From: Rickettsiales bacterium
GTDB taxonomy: Bacteria; Pseudomonadota; Alphaproteobacteria; Rickettsiales; SXRF01
Assembly: GCA_041396965.1 (NCBI GenBank)
Contig: JAWKXN010000001.1
Coordinates: 1,612,001 to 1,676,000, forward strand
Direction: 5' to 3'
DNA length: 64,000 nucleotides
Shown here piece by piece: positions 8,920 to 17,792 of this stretch (position 1 is its first letter; the number at the start of each line of letters is the position of its first letter). A model generated the notes under the pieces. The model had not been told where the DNA came from. It was given only the letters and a program-made list of their open reading frames with translations, and searched no databases. Made by a program: the position numbers and the translations under genes.

Positions 8920-9049
8920 GTCCAACATCAATTTCAGTTACCTCATAGCCAAGTTCACACAAAGCCCTAGCGCAAGCCGCACCACTATTTAATGACACTT
9001 CACGCTCCGCCGACATCCCACCTTTTAGCACCGCTATATGTTTTGTCAT
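8885..9049 (-). pseudogene. Truncated duplicate of the ddl 5' end
   Basis: Starting with ATG at 9049, 46 codons match the N-terminus of Ddl with few changes (MTKHIAVLKGG against the intact MSNAKHIAVLKGG). The match ends at GRHP, where the reading frame runs into the palindromic repeat and stops at 8885, giving 54 residues. It lacks the whole ATP-grasp domain and cannot be active. It shows that the element and toxin-antitoxin block entered with duplication or recombination at ddl. Confidence 0.85.
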
Positions 9050-9053
9050 AAGA

Positions 9054-9425
9054 CTACCCAAGTGTAAAATTATATAACAACAACGTCCCCCAACTTATAA
9101 AAAATAATAGAAAAATTATTTTTATGGCAATGGATTTATTAGTGGCTGTGTTCTTAATGGTTAAAAATCTGAAGATTGACAAAATCTGGAAAATAGAAAA
9201 AACAAACGCTACCGGATAAAAGGAAAAGCTTAAAAATTTCTTTGCCCACTCTCCTACGTTATAAACATAATAAGTATCATGAAACGACCTATAAGAATCG
9301 TAGTGATTCACAAACATAATATTACCGGAAGCCAATCCAGACAATATAAAAAACGCAAGCAGCAAAACCGTTATAAACGCATAACGAATTATCATTTGTC
9401 TTGGCTCTATCGCTAATAACTTCAT
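9054..9425 (-). CDS. Hypothetical membrane protein
   Basis: The protein has 123 residues and three predicted membrane segments, at about 15-34, 68-86 and 100-119 (FITVLLLAFFILSGLASG, FYPVAFVFSIFQILSIF, KIIFLLFFISWGTLLLY). A short Tyr/His-rich loop follows the first. No family is recognised. It lies between murB and the ddl fragment, a position normally without a gene, so it may belong to the inserted block. Confidence 0.55.
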   Translation of the reverse strand: MKLLAIEPRQMIIRYAFITVLLLAFFILSGLASGNIMFVNHYDSYRSFHDTYYVYNVGEWAKKFLSFSFYPVAFVFSIFQILSIFRFLTIKNTATNKSIAIKIIFLLFFISWGTLLLYNFTLG

Positions 9426-9458
9426 AAAATTATTCTTTAATTTTAATTCCCATAACCG

Positions 9459-10391
9459 CTACCTATTCCCAATCCGTTTAATCTCCCATTCTAAGGTAAT
9501 TCCGGTTTTCTCAAACACTCTTTTTATCACTTCCTCACCAAGCCCTTCCAGATCAGCGGCGGTCGCTCCTCCATTATTTATCAGGAAATTACAATGCTTT
9601 TCTGACACTTGCGCGCCACCACGAACCATTCCCCGACAACCAGCCATCTCTATCAGCTCCCAAGCTTTATGTCCCATCGGATTCTTAAAAGTGCTACCTC
9701 CGGTACTCATCCTGATTGGCTGAGTTTCTTCTCGCTTACGGCTTATTTCCTCAATCCTGCTTGCTACTTTCTCGCTATCTCCTGCCCTTCCCTTAAACAC
9801 GGCGGAAGTTATCACGCACCATTTTGGCAAGTTACTATTACGATAGACAAAACCAATATCCGAATTCGTGACACGACGGATAGTACCATCCCGCTTAACC
9901 ACTTCCGCCTCAACCAAAACCTGTGATACATCGCTACCATAAGCTCCAGCGTTCATCCGTACCGCACCGCCTATAGTACCGGGTATACCACTTAAAAACT
10001 CAAGACCTTCTATAGCGCAATCAGCGGAAACCAAAGCAACATTTATATCCAGAGTACTCGCTCCAGCCTCTATGGAAACCTCATCATCCTTAAGGCGGCA
10101 ATAATTAAAATCTCTGCCTAATTTTATTACAACACCATCAATTCCGCTATCACGAATAATAACGTTAGAGCCAACCCCAAGCACTGTAACTGGTATTTCT
10201 TTTGGTAATACACTAAAAAAATCCGCTAGATCTCGCGCATTTTCTGGCTTGAATAAATATTGAGCGACTCCACCAACCCGAAACCAGTTAGTTTTAGAAA
10301 GATCTACGCCTTTTCTGATATTAAATTTCTTGAATTCATCTCTATCCAAAAGATAATTATCATCTTTTTGCATGGCAGTAGACTTACTCAT
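9459..10391 (-). CDS. murB: UDP-N-acetylenolpyruvoylglucosamine reductase MurB
   Basis: MurB is an FAD enzyme that reduces UDP-GlcNAc-enolpyruvate to UDP-MurNAc. Its 310 residues show NTWFRVGG-like NWFRVGGVAQYLFKP, LGVGSNVIIRD, SGIPGTIGGAVRMNAGAYG (FAD site) and GGSTFKNP with the catalytic serine. The start overlaps the murC stop as ATGA, implying coupled translation. Confidence 0.96.
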   Translation of the reverse strand: MSKSTAMQKDDNYLLDRDEFKKFNIRKGVDLSKTNWFRVGGVAQYLFKPENARDLADFFSVLPKEIPVTVLGVGSNVIIRDSGIDGVVIKLGRDFNYCRLKDDEVSIEAGASTLDINVALVSADCAIEGLEFLSGIPGTIGGAVRMNAGAYGSDVSQVLVEAEVVKRDGTIRRVTNSDIGFVYRNSNLPKWCVITSAVFKGRAGDSEKVASRIEEISRKREETQPIRMSTGGSTFKNPMGHKAWELIEMAGCRGMVRGGAQVSEKHCNFLINNGGATAADLEGLGEEVIKRVFEKTGITLEWEIKRIGNR

Positions 10392-11839
10392 ACCGCTAAT
10401 TTCCTGTTTTCACCATCTTCTAACTGCTCAACTAATTGATACGCCCATTTACTTATAGAGCCCGCTCCAAGACAAACTACCATATCTCCAGACTCAGCGA
10501 CATCTCTTACCATATTCGCGAGATTATCCGGTGAGTCAAGACATAAAGCATGGCGATGTCCGGCGGCAATAATACCTTCCGTAAGACTAGTAGAGCTTAC
10601 GCCCTCTATCGGCTCTTCACCGGCCGGATAAATATCGGTTACTATCACTGTGTCAGCATCATTAAAACATCCACAAAAATCAGCGAACAAATCCCTAACC
10701 CGACTATAACGATGTGGCTGAACAACGGCTATCACCTTGCCACCATTATGTTCCTGCGCGCTTCTTGCCGCCTTTAAGGTAGAAGCTATCTCCACCGGAT
10801 GATGACCGTAATCATCTATAATTGTTATGCCTCCAGCGACACCAGCTTTGGTAAAACGTCTTTTCACCCCTTCAAATCTACCTAGTGAACTAACAATATC
10901 CTCATCAGATATTTTTAACTCGGTAGCAATAGCGATCGCCGCCAAAGAATTACTAACGTTATAATTCCCATACATTGGTAATAATATGTTTTTTATTGTT
11001 CTTACGTCATCATTATCACGGGAAGTTATTTCAACATCAAACATCTCACCACCAGAGGTAGATCTTATATTAACCGCCCGAACATCCGCCTGTGGATTAG
11101 TACCATAGGTGATAAAACGACGATCCTGAACCTTAGCCGCTAGATTTCTAACTTCCGGATGGTCAGTACATAACACGGCGAATCCATAAAACGGTATGTT
11201 ATTTAGAAACGATAAATAAGCCGCTTTCGCTGCTTCAAAAGAACCGTAATGATCAAGATGTTCAGGGTCAATATTAGTAACAACCGCTATGGTAGCAGGA
11301 AGTCTGGTAAAGCTACCGTCTGACTCATCGGCTTCTACCACCATCCACTCACCTTCACCAAGATAAGCATTTGTCCCCCTTGCGTTTATAATCCCACCAT
11401 TAATTACGGTAGGATTCATATCAGCCCCTTCCAACAGAGCGGCAGTAAGGGCAGTTGTCGTAGTCTTACCATGTGTTCCGGCAATCGCTACCGACATTTT
11501 AAGACGCATAATCTCCGCCAACATTTCCGCCCGCTTTACCACCGGAATACGAGAGTTACGTGCCGCTACAAATTCCGGATTATCCGCTCTAATAGCAGAC
11601 GACACCACCACCACTGCCGCGCCCTCCACATGTTCAGCACTGTGACCAATAAATATGTCTATACCGTATCTGGCAAGTCTTTCTGTATTATAGCTAACAG
11701 CCACGTCAGACCCTTGTACCTTATAGCCAAGATTGTGTAATATTTCAGCGATACCGCTCATCCCGATACCACCAATACCAACAAAATGTATGACACCGAC
11801 CGAAAGTGGCATCCTATGAGAAATTGGAAGTTGTTTCAT
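10388..11839 (-). CDS. murC: UDP-N-acetylmuramate--L-alanine ligase MurC
   Basis: MurC adds L-Ala to UDP-MurNAc. Its 483 residues start with the FVGIGGIGMSGIAEIL nucleotide fold, then the ATP loop GTHGKTTTT at residues 121-129. VVEADESDGSF and DDYGHHPVEI are further Mur-ligase motifs. The length is usual. It overlaps murG and murB by four bases each (ATGA), a tight operon. Confidence 0.97.
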   Translation of the reverse strand: MKQLPISHRMPLSVGVIHFVGIGGIGMSGIAEILHNLGYKVQGSDVAVSYNTERLARYGIDIFIGHSAEHVEGAAVVVVSSAIRADNPEFVAARNSRIPVVKRAEMLAEIMRLKMSVAIAGTHGKTTTTALTAALLEGADMNPTVINGGIINARGTNAYLGEGEWMVVEADESDGSFTRLPATIAVVTNIDPEHLDHYGSFEAAKAAYLSFLNNIPFYGFAVLCTDHPEVRNLAAKVQDRRFITYGTNPQADVRAVNIRSTSGGEMFDVEITSRDNDDVRTIKNILLPMYGNYNVSNSLAAIAIATELKISDEDIVSSLGRFEGVKRRFTKAGVAGGITIIDDYGHHPVEIASTLKAARSAQEHNGGKVIAVVQPHRYSRVRDLFADFCGCFNDADTVIVTDIYPAGEEPIEGVSSTSLTEGIIAAGHRHALCLDSPDNLANMVRDVAESGDMVVCLGAGSISKWAYQLVEQLEDGENRKLAV

Positions 11840-12963
11840 ACTACCGTTCCTTTTTTTGATTCGGCAAGAGCCAGCGCGAGCTTAACACAGCCTTCAGCGG
11901 CATCCCTAGTTCTTAATTTCTTCGCGCCAGCAGCAGCCTTTATAAGAGCGTCCGGTGCCATTAAAAAAGCCTCAAGCCTAGCGGCTAAAGACTCAGCGGT
12001 AAAACCGTCCTGATTCATAAGCCATCCTCCACCAGCCTCCTCAAAAGCATTAGCGTTGTAATACTGATGATTATCCATAGAAGTCGGCAGTGGCACTAAG
12101 ATAGCAGGTCTTCCCACTTCTGCCAACTCAAAAACAGTGGAAGAGCCAGATCTAGCCACTACCAGATGCGCCCAAGCTAGTCTTTTAGGCAAATCCACAA
12201 AAAACGAGTCAATATCGGCGCTTACACCAATATTATTGTAATATTCTTTGGTTTTTTCCACATCATCCTTCCGGCATTGCTGGTCAATACGAATACGGCT
12301 ACGCAAATTTTCTGGTAATAAAGCGATGGAAGCTGGTACAACATCACTAAAAATAGTCGCTCCCTGACTACCACCTGTTACTAAAATATTGAACTTACCA
12401 TCAAGCGCCGGATCCGAATAAGGTATATTGCGCAGTATTTTCACACTATTTCTCACCGGATTCCCTACCAACACCACCTTATTTTTATCCTTTTCCTCAA
12501 TCATCATAGTATCGGGAAAGGATGTCGCGATATAATCAACCCCTCCAGCAAGCAAACGATTAGCTCTTCCCAATACAGAATTTTGCTCATGAATAAAAGT
12601 TGGAATACCGGCTTTTATCGCGGCGAATACCGTAGGAAATGATGGATATCCCCCAAACCCTATCACTAAATCAGGGTTAAGCTTTTTAAGCATAAAATAA
12701 GCTTGTGATATACCTCGTATTATCCCAAACACACCACTTATCTTTTTCATGATGCCACCACTGGCGGATCCGGTATTTATAGTTTTGGTCTCAACCTGTG
12801 ACAATGCTCCAGTCTTAAAATTAGCGAACCTACTATCAGTGACCAGCATCACCCGATGTCCAAATGATAAAAACTCCTCCGCTAAGGCTTCCGCTGGAAA
12901 TATGTGACCACCAGTCCCACCAGCGGCAAGTATTATAAATTTTTTGTCACTGCTCTCAATCAT
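11836..12963 (-). CDS. murG: Lipid II synthase MurG
   Basis: MurG is a GT-B glycosyltransferase that adds GlcNAc to lipid I at the inner membrane. Motifs are AAGGTGGHIFPAEALAE near the N-terminus, HEQNSVLGRANR, VTGGSQGA and ARSGSSTVFELAEVGRPAILVPLP. I use the ATG at 12963; a TTG one codon earlier is less likely. A gap of about 80 bases separates it from ftsW. Confidence 0.96.
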   Translation of the reverse strand: MIESSDKKFIILAAGGTGGHIFPAEALAEEFLSFGHRVMLVTDSRFANFKTGALSQVETKTINTGSASGGIMKKISGVFGIIRGISQAYFMLKKLNPDLVIGFGGYPSFPTVFAAIKAGIPTFIHEQNSVLGRANRLLAGGVDYIATSFPDTMMIEEKDKNKVVLVGNPVRNSVKILRNIPYSDPALDGKFNILVTGGSQGATIFSDVVPASIALLPENLRSRIRIDQQCRKDDVEKTKEYYNNIGVSADIDSFFVDLPKRLAWAHLVVARSGSSTVFELAEVGRPAILVPLPTSMDNHQYYNANAFEEAGGGWLMNQDGFTAESLAARLEAFLMAPDALIKAAAGAKKLRTRDAAEGCVKLALALAESKKGTVV

Positions 12964-13044
12964 CAAAAATATACACCCAATTAGGTTAAATTTAACTTCT
13001 GGTTAAGCCTAGCATTCTAATAAAAACAGAAAATTATCCAATAG

Positions 13045-14160
13045 TTATCTTTTCTTTTTCCCATAATTTTTACGGGTAAATGCCAGCATTATGCCCATAC
13101 CAAGCGAAATAGCGACCAAAGACGAGCCACCATAACTAATAAACGGCAACGTCATCCCCTTAGCCGGAAATAATCGTACAGCCACCCCCATGTTAATAAC
13201 CGCCTGAAAACCGAATTGAGTAGCGATACCAGCAACTGTAAGGATGACAAATAAATCATTCTCCTTCCATGCTCTACTGAAACTACGCAGCACAATAAAC
13301 GCGAACAGACATAAAATTAATAAACATATTACTATACCAAATTCTTCTCCCGCTACCGAAAATATAAAATCAGTATGCGAATCCGGCAGAGACATTTTCA
13401 CCTCACCCTCACCCGGACCTTTACCAAAAACCCCACCGCTACGAAACGCCTCAAGCGATTTTTTTATTTGATAATTATCACCAGAGTCAGGATCTAAGAA
13501 CAAATCAATCCTCTTTGCCACATGAGGGAAAAAATAATAAGCGCCAATACCACCACCAGCGGCAAACATTACTAATAATATAACCCAAAACATCGGAAGT
13601 CCGGCTAAGAAAAGCTGCACCGCCCACATCGCGCTTACCGTTATCGTCATCCCAAGATCCGGCTGTATCAGCAGCAATAACGCCACCAACCCATACAAAC
13701 CTATAGCCGCCTTGTAACCAGGAAAATTAACCAAACGCTGGTTCTCAGCGCATATCCAACCCATAACTACCGCGAAAAATGGCTTCATAAATTCTGATGG
13801 CTGCACAGAAACACCAAACAAATTTATCCAGCGATGTGCCCCTTTATTTTCTACACCAATAATCGGAACAGCCATCATTAAAATAACACTTCCAGCAAGC
13901 CCGATTACCGCGAGCCTTCTGATAGCTACAGTCGGCAACATGGAGGTTATTATCATAACAACCAAGCCGAAACCAAGAAACATATAGTGCTTATTTACAA
14001 AGTGAAAGCTGTCATAGCCTAAACGCTTGGCAACCGGTGGGCTGCCTGCCACTACCATAACCATACCAATCGCCGCGAGCAACAATATAGCAAATAGATT
14101 CACTCTATCAACCGTCCACCACCAGCGCGCCAATAATCCTGTATCTGTCCGATTACGCAT
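13045..14160 (-). CDS. ftsW: Peptidoglycan glycosyltransferase FtsW
   Basis: FtsW is a SEDS-family polymerase of septal peptidoglycan. It has about ten membrane segments, with HRWINLFGVSVQPSEFMKP, the LLIQPDLGMTI segment and FISYGGSSL. Its 371 residues and basic C-terminus are normal. ATG 14160 overlaps the stop of the upstream unknown gene (TAATG); a GTG four codons upstream is possible. Confidence 0.95.
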   Translation of the reverse strand: MRNRTDTGLLARWWWTVDRVNLFAILLLAAIGMVMVVAGSPPVAKRLGYDSFHFVNKHYMFLGFGLVVMIITSMLPTVAIRRLAVIGLAGSVILMMAVPIIGVENKGAHRWINLFGVSVQPSEFMKPFFAVVMGWICAENQRLVNFPGYKAAIGLYGLVALLLLIQPDLGMTITVSAMWAVQLFLAGLPMFWVILLVMFAAGGGIGAYYFFPHVAKRIDLFLDPDSGDNYQIKKSLEAFRSGGVFGKGPGEGEVKMSLPDSHTDFIFSVAGEEFGIVICLLILCLFAFIVLRSFSRAWKENDLFVILTVAGIATQFGFQAVINMGVAVRLFPAKGMTLPFISYGGSSLVAISLGMGIMLAFTRKNYGKKKR

Positions 14161-14858
14161 TACTGTACACACCCTGTTCTTGCCTGAAGAGCATAACGCA
14201 ATATTTTGGGTAGCTCCTGCTTTGGATCTTTTAACACTCTCTTACCTTTTTTCTGAGTAAAAAGATTGCCAAACCTAGCTAGATAATTATCTATAATATC
14301 TTCTACTATCTCAGGATGAGAATTGTGCCAATGACCAAGACCATGCAATGCTGACTCCTGACAAGCTACATGGTTTATTGATAGTATTTTTTTCATTATA
14401 TCTAAAAACAGCAGATAATCATCCGTTTTTTTACTTGAGATTATAGGCAGAATATCCCACCACATATAACAGATACTATTTACAGGATTCGTACCTTTTT
14501 CATCAAGATGACCAAGACACCGCTCGCACCTATTAACAAAACAACCGACAAATAATTTATATATTGATTCTATAAATTGTTTTTTTTGTCTTTCATTGAT
14601 TTTATCATCCTTCCAAACTTCTGTATACTCTGAGTTACCAGCTATATACCACAGTCCCTTACTTACCTGCTTATCAGAAAACATTGATAACTCATCTTCA
14701 GAGTGTTCAAACAATCGTATCAAGTATTCTATTTTATCTACAGAAGATATAATATCATCAATATCACTATAGGTTCTATTATCATCCCAATAGTAATATT
14801 GTCCTTCAACCAGAGGATTAAATATTTTTTCCACCCACTCTTCGTAGCTAATACTCAT
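14160..14858 (-). CDS. Unknown protein inserted between murD and ftsW
   Basis: The protein has 232 residues, is soluble and has no signal peptide. It is acidic at the N-terminus and helical. Notable parts are CFVNRCERCLGHLDE (a possible metal site) and ACQESALHGLGHWHNSHPE (His-rich, about residues 180-198). I do not recognise the family with certainty; the look is that of helical-repeat or immunity-like proteins. It is coupled on both sides, ATGA with murD and TAATG with ftsW, so it is translated within the mur operon. The usual order is murD-ftsW with no gene between. Confidence 0.75.
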   Translation of the reverse strand: MSISYEEWVEKIFNPLVEGQYYYWDDNRTYSDIDDIISSVDKIEYLIRLFEHSEDELSMFSDKQVSKGLWYIAGNSEYTEVWKDDKINERQKKQFIESIYKLFVGCFVNRCERCLGHLDEKGTNPVNSICYMWWDILPIISSKKTDDYLLFLDIMKKILSINHVACQESALHGLGHWHNSHPEIVEDIIDNYLARFGNLFTQKKGKRVLKDPKQELPKILRYALQARTGCVQ

Positions 14859-16687
14859 ATAACCATACCATTTGCAAGTTTCTCCACCAGTTCACAAAAC
14901 ACATCTCCCCTATGCTCAAAACTCTTAAACTGGTCAAAAGAAGCACATGCGGGAGAAAGCAGAACTACATCACCTGATTTTGCCATTTCTGTCGCTTTCA
15001 TTACCGCCACATCCAATGTCCCGCAATGTGTATATGGCACTTTCCCCTCTAAAGTTTTCGCGAATTCCTCTGCCGCCTCACCAATCAAAAAAGCGTGCGC
15101 GACATTTTGAAAATATTTTTCAAGACTTGCAATACCACCAGCCTTTGCTTTGCCTCCTATTATCCAGCGTATATTCTTATATGGAGCAAGGGCATTCCGC
15201 GTAGCGTCAGCGTTAGTCGCTTTACTATCATTAATAAAACACACACCATTTATGGTAGCTACCAACTGCAACCTATGACGCAATCCACCAAAGCTCCGCA
15301 TAGCCTCATATATTTTCTCAGGAGCGATACCAACTGCCCGACAAGCGGCATATGCCGCCGCCGCGTTTTGCCAGTTATGTTTACCGGTAAGGGAAGTTAT
15401 CTGGTGAATAGCAAATGGTGTCTGGTGAATAGTGGCAGTATCAATAATAATACCATCTTTTACATATACCCCTTCATCCAACTCTTTTTGTACGGAAATC
15501 TTTACCAATTTTGCGACACCATTTACCAGACACCATTCAACATTCACCCCCTCTTCAACCACTGCCACATCATCAGCCTCTTGCCTATCAAAAATATGTT
15601 TCTTTGCCGCTATATAGCCCGCCATATCACCATGCCTATCCAAATGATCTGGCGTAATATTAAGTAAAACAGCCACATTAAACTTAACCGTTCTCATTAA
15701 ATCTAACTGATAAGATGACATCTCCAATACATACACCCCACCTTTAACAAGCGGCTCAAGCGCAAGCGCTGGCACGCCGAGATTACCTCCAACCTCACAG
15801 TTAACACCAGATTCTTTAAGTATATGAGCGATAAGAGCGGTAGTTGTTGATTTACCGTTAGTTCCGGTAATACCGATATAAGTCGCTTCCGGTTGCGAGC
15901 GAAACAACAACTCAACCTCACCTATAATCGGAACATTATGTTGCTTAGCCAGTTCTGCCACAGGATGAGGCTTCGGATGAGTAAGCGGCACACCAGGGCT
16001 AAGAATAACAGCTTTTAACCGCGCCCAATCCCATTCAGAAGGCGGTATTTTGAATATTCCCCGCTCTCCATGCAAGGCTTCTAAATCTTCCTCACTCTCT
16101 CGCGGAGCTTCCGAATATTCCCTCCACCCTTGCGGGGGAGGGTTTGGGTGGGGGGTATCATTTAACAATTCCTTTACCAGAATATCATAACACCCTTCTA
16201 AATTCTCTAGTATCTCATTATTCCAAAAACGAATTACTCTAAAATTTTGTGATTCCAAATATGACGTGCGCCTGGTATCATCAATATTTTCACTATGCTG
16301 TCCTCCGTCAATTTCTATAATCAGTCTCTTCTCCAAACAAACAAAATCAGCTATATATCTACTATCAACAACAAACTGCTTTCTAAATTTATAACCGGTT
16401 TTTTTATTACTTATAGCCTTCCAAAATTTCTTCTCCGCCTCTGTCATATTTTTACGGAGAGCTCTAGCAAATTCTTTTATATAAACAGGATATTCTCGGT
16501 GACTTACAGCTTTATTGTCACCCCTCCCCCTAACCCCCTCCCGCATGGGGAGGGGGAATTCAAAAGAATCATCCCACTTAAATACTTTCGCTCCACCAGC
16601 GGCAAGAGCGGTGACCGCTGCCTCACCAGCCTTACCCAGACCAAACACCCCGACTTTCTGTCCTTTATATTCCGTTACTGTTATCAT
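14855..16687 (-). CDS. murD: MurD ligase with in-frame DUF559 domain insertion
   Basis: MurD adds D-Glu to UDP-MurNAc-L-Ala. Here it has 610 residues against about 450 usually. The N-terminal fold (VGVFGLGKAGEAAV) runs to about residue 43. Residues about 44-192 are foreign, and normal MurD resumes (VILSPGVP, then ATP loop GTNGKST at 275-281, ITPDHLDRHG, NDSKATN). The foreign part is a complete DUF559 Vsr-like nuclease domain, and both ends are encoded by GC-rich palindromes. The reading frame is open throughout, so a fusion protein is made unless it is processed. The insert lies in a variable region of the UDP-binding domain, so ligase activity could survive. Confidence 0.93.
   Translation of the reverse strand: MITVTEYKGQKVGVFGLGKAGEAAVTALAAGGAKVFKWDDSFEFPLPMREGVRGRGDNKAVSHREYPVYIKEFARALRKNMTEAEKKFWKAISNKKTGYKFRKQFVVDSRYIADFVCLEKRLIIEIDGGQHSENIDDTRRTSYLESQNFRVIRFWNNEILENLEGCYDILVKELLNDTPHPNPPPQGWREYSEAPRESEEDLEALHGERGIFKIPPSEWDWARLKAVILSPGVPLTHPKPHPVAELAKQHNVPIIGEVELLFRSQPEATYIGITGTNGKSTTTALIAHILKESGVNCEVGGNLGVPALALEPLVKGGVYVLEMSSYQLDLMRTVKFNVAVLLNITPDHLDRHGDMAGYIAAKKHIFDRQEADDVAVVEEGVNVEWCLVNGVAKLVKISVQKELDEGVYVKDGIIIDTATIHQTPFAIHQITSLTGKHNWQNAAAAYAACRAVGIAPEKIYEAMRSFGGLRHRLQLVATINGVCFINDSKATNADATRNALAPYKNIRWIIGGKAKAGGIASLEKYFQNVAHAFLIGEAAEEFAKTLEGKVPYTHCGTLDVAVMKATEMAKSGDVVLLSPACASFDQFKSFEHRGDVFCELVEKLANGMVI
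16112..16558 (-). mobile_element. DUF559 nuclease element inside murD
   Basis: About 450 bases, a multiple of three. The upstream flank encodes PLPMREGVRGRG and forms a hairpin of CCCCCTCCC with GGGAGGGGG (near 16526-16556). The downstream flank encodes TPHPNPPPQGWRE and forms CCCTCC/GGAGGG (near 16118-16160). Between them is the DUF559 domain: TEAEKKFW, KFRKQFVV, ADFVCLEKR, IIEIDGGQH, FRVIRFWN. Likely catalytic residues are D114, E125, D127 and H131. The exact boundaries are inferred from where MurD similarity breaks. No clear target duplication is seen. Confidence 0.8.
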
Positions 16688-16689
16688 AT

Positions 16690-17778
16690 TTACCTAATCT
16701 TAAGTGTAGCAAGTCCTAGAAGAGCAAATACACAGGCGATAATCCAGAAACGCGCCACCACTTTTGATTCCGGCCATCCGCTTTTCTCAAAATGGTGGTG
16801 AATAGGCGCCATCTTAAACACCCTCTTACCACGTGTTTTATAGGAAAAAACTTGAATAATAACCGATAATGCCTCTACCACAAATAAACCACCAATGATC
16901 GCCAGTACAAACTCATGCTTAGTAATAACACTCACCACACCAAGCGCGCCGCCAAGCGACAGGCTGCCAGTGTCACCCATAAACACCTCAGCAGGCTGAG
17001 CGTTAAACCATAAAAAACCCAGCGAAGCTCCAACCAACGCCGCACAGAACACCGCAAGCTCCCCAGCGCCGCTTATAAAATCAAGATGCAAATAACTAGA
17101 AAAATCTGGTCTTCCGACAAGATAGGCGATAAGAGCGAAACAACCGGCGACAATCATGATCGGAACTATCGCCAGACCATCTAATCCGTCCGTAAGGTTA
17201 ACCGCGTTAGAAGCGCCGATAAGCACTATCATAACAAAGGGAATATAAAAAATTCCAGCGTCAATCAGTACATTCTTAAAAAATGGCACCGACACATGAG
17301 AAGACAAGCTTGGAGCGACAACCGCCTGTATCATAAGCACGGCGACTAAGGAAAACACCGCTTGCCCAAGCAATTTTTTACGTGATGAAAGCCCCTTACT
17401 ATTGCGCTTGGTAAGTTTCAGATAATCATCAAAAAAACCGAGAGCACCAAAACCAAGCATAACAAACAGGCAAATCCACATATAAGAGCTTTTTATATCA
17501 GACCATAATAACGTCGTTATCGTCACCGATATTAGTATCATCAAACCACCCATCGTCGGTGTACCTTTCTTGGTTTCAAGATGCGACTGTGGTCCATCCT
17601 CTCTTATCGGTTGTCCTTCCGCCTGTTTTGATTTCAACCAGCGTATAACCTTAGGTCCTATATATAAAGTAAGAAACAAAGCGGTAAACATCGCTCCACC
17701 GCTACGGAACGTCAGATACCTAAATAAATTAAATCCGCCAAATTGTTCCGTATACGGAACCAATAAATTATACAGCAC
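16690..17778 (-). CDS. mraY: Phospho-MurNAc-pentapeptide transferase MraY
   Basis: MraY makes lipid I from UDP-MurNAc-pentapeptide and undecaprenyl phosphate. It has 362 residues and ten membrane helices. Motifs are KKGTPTMGG, FFDDYLKL (catalytic Asp pair), NLTDGLDGLA and the HHHFEKSGW loop. The length is normal, and it sits between murF and murD as in most proteobacteria. Confidence 0.97.
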   Translation of the reverse strand: MLYNLLVPYTEQFGGFNLFRYLTFRSGGAMFTALFLTLYIGPKVIRWLKSKQAEGQPIREDGPQSHLETKKGTPTMGGLMILISVTITTLLWSDIKSSYMWICLFVMLGFGALGFFDDYLKLTKRNSKGLSSRKKLLGQAVFSLVAVLMIQAVVAPSLSSHVSVPFFKNVLIDAGIFYIPFVMIVLIGASNAVNLTDGLDGLAIVPIMIVAGCFALIAYLVGRPDFSSYLHLDFISGAGELAVFCAALVGASLGFLWFNAQPAEVFMGDTGSLSLGGALGVVSVITKHEFVLAIIGGLFVVEALSVIIQVFSYKTRGKRVFKMAPIHHHFEKSGWPESKVVARFWIIACVFALLGLATLKIR

Positions 17779-17792
17779 TTTTTACTTTCTCC

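Noticed and set aside
16112..16558. An intein in MurD
   Set aside because: No Cys/Ser start, no HN end and no Hint blocks. The block is a DUF559 domain with palindromic edges.
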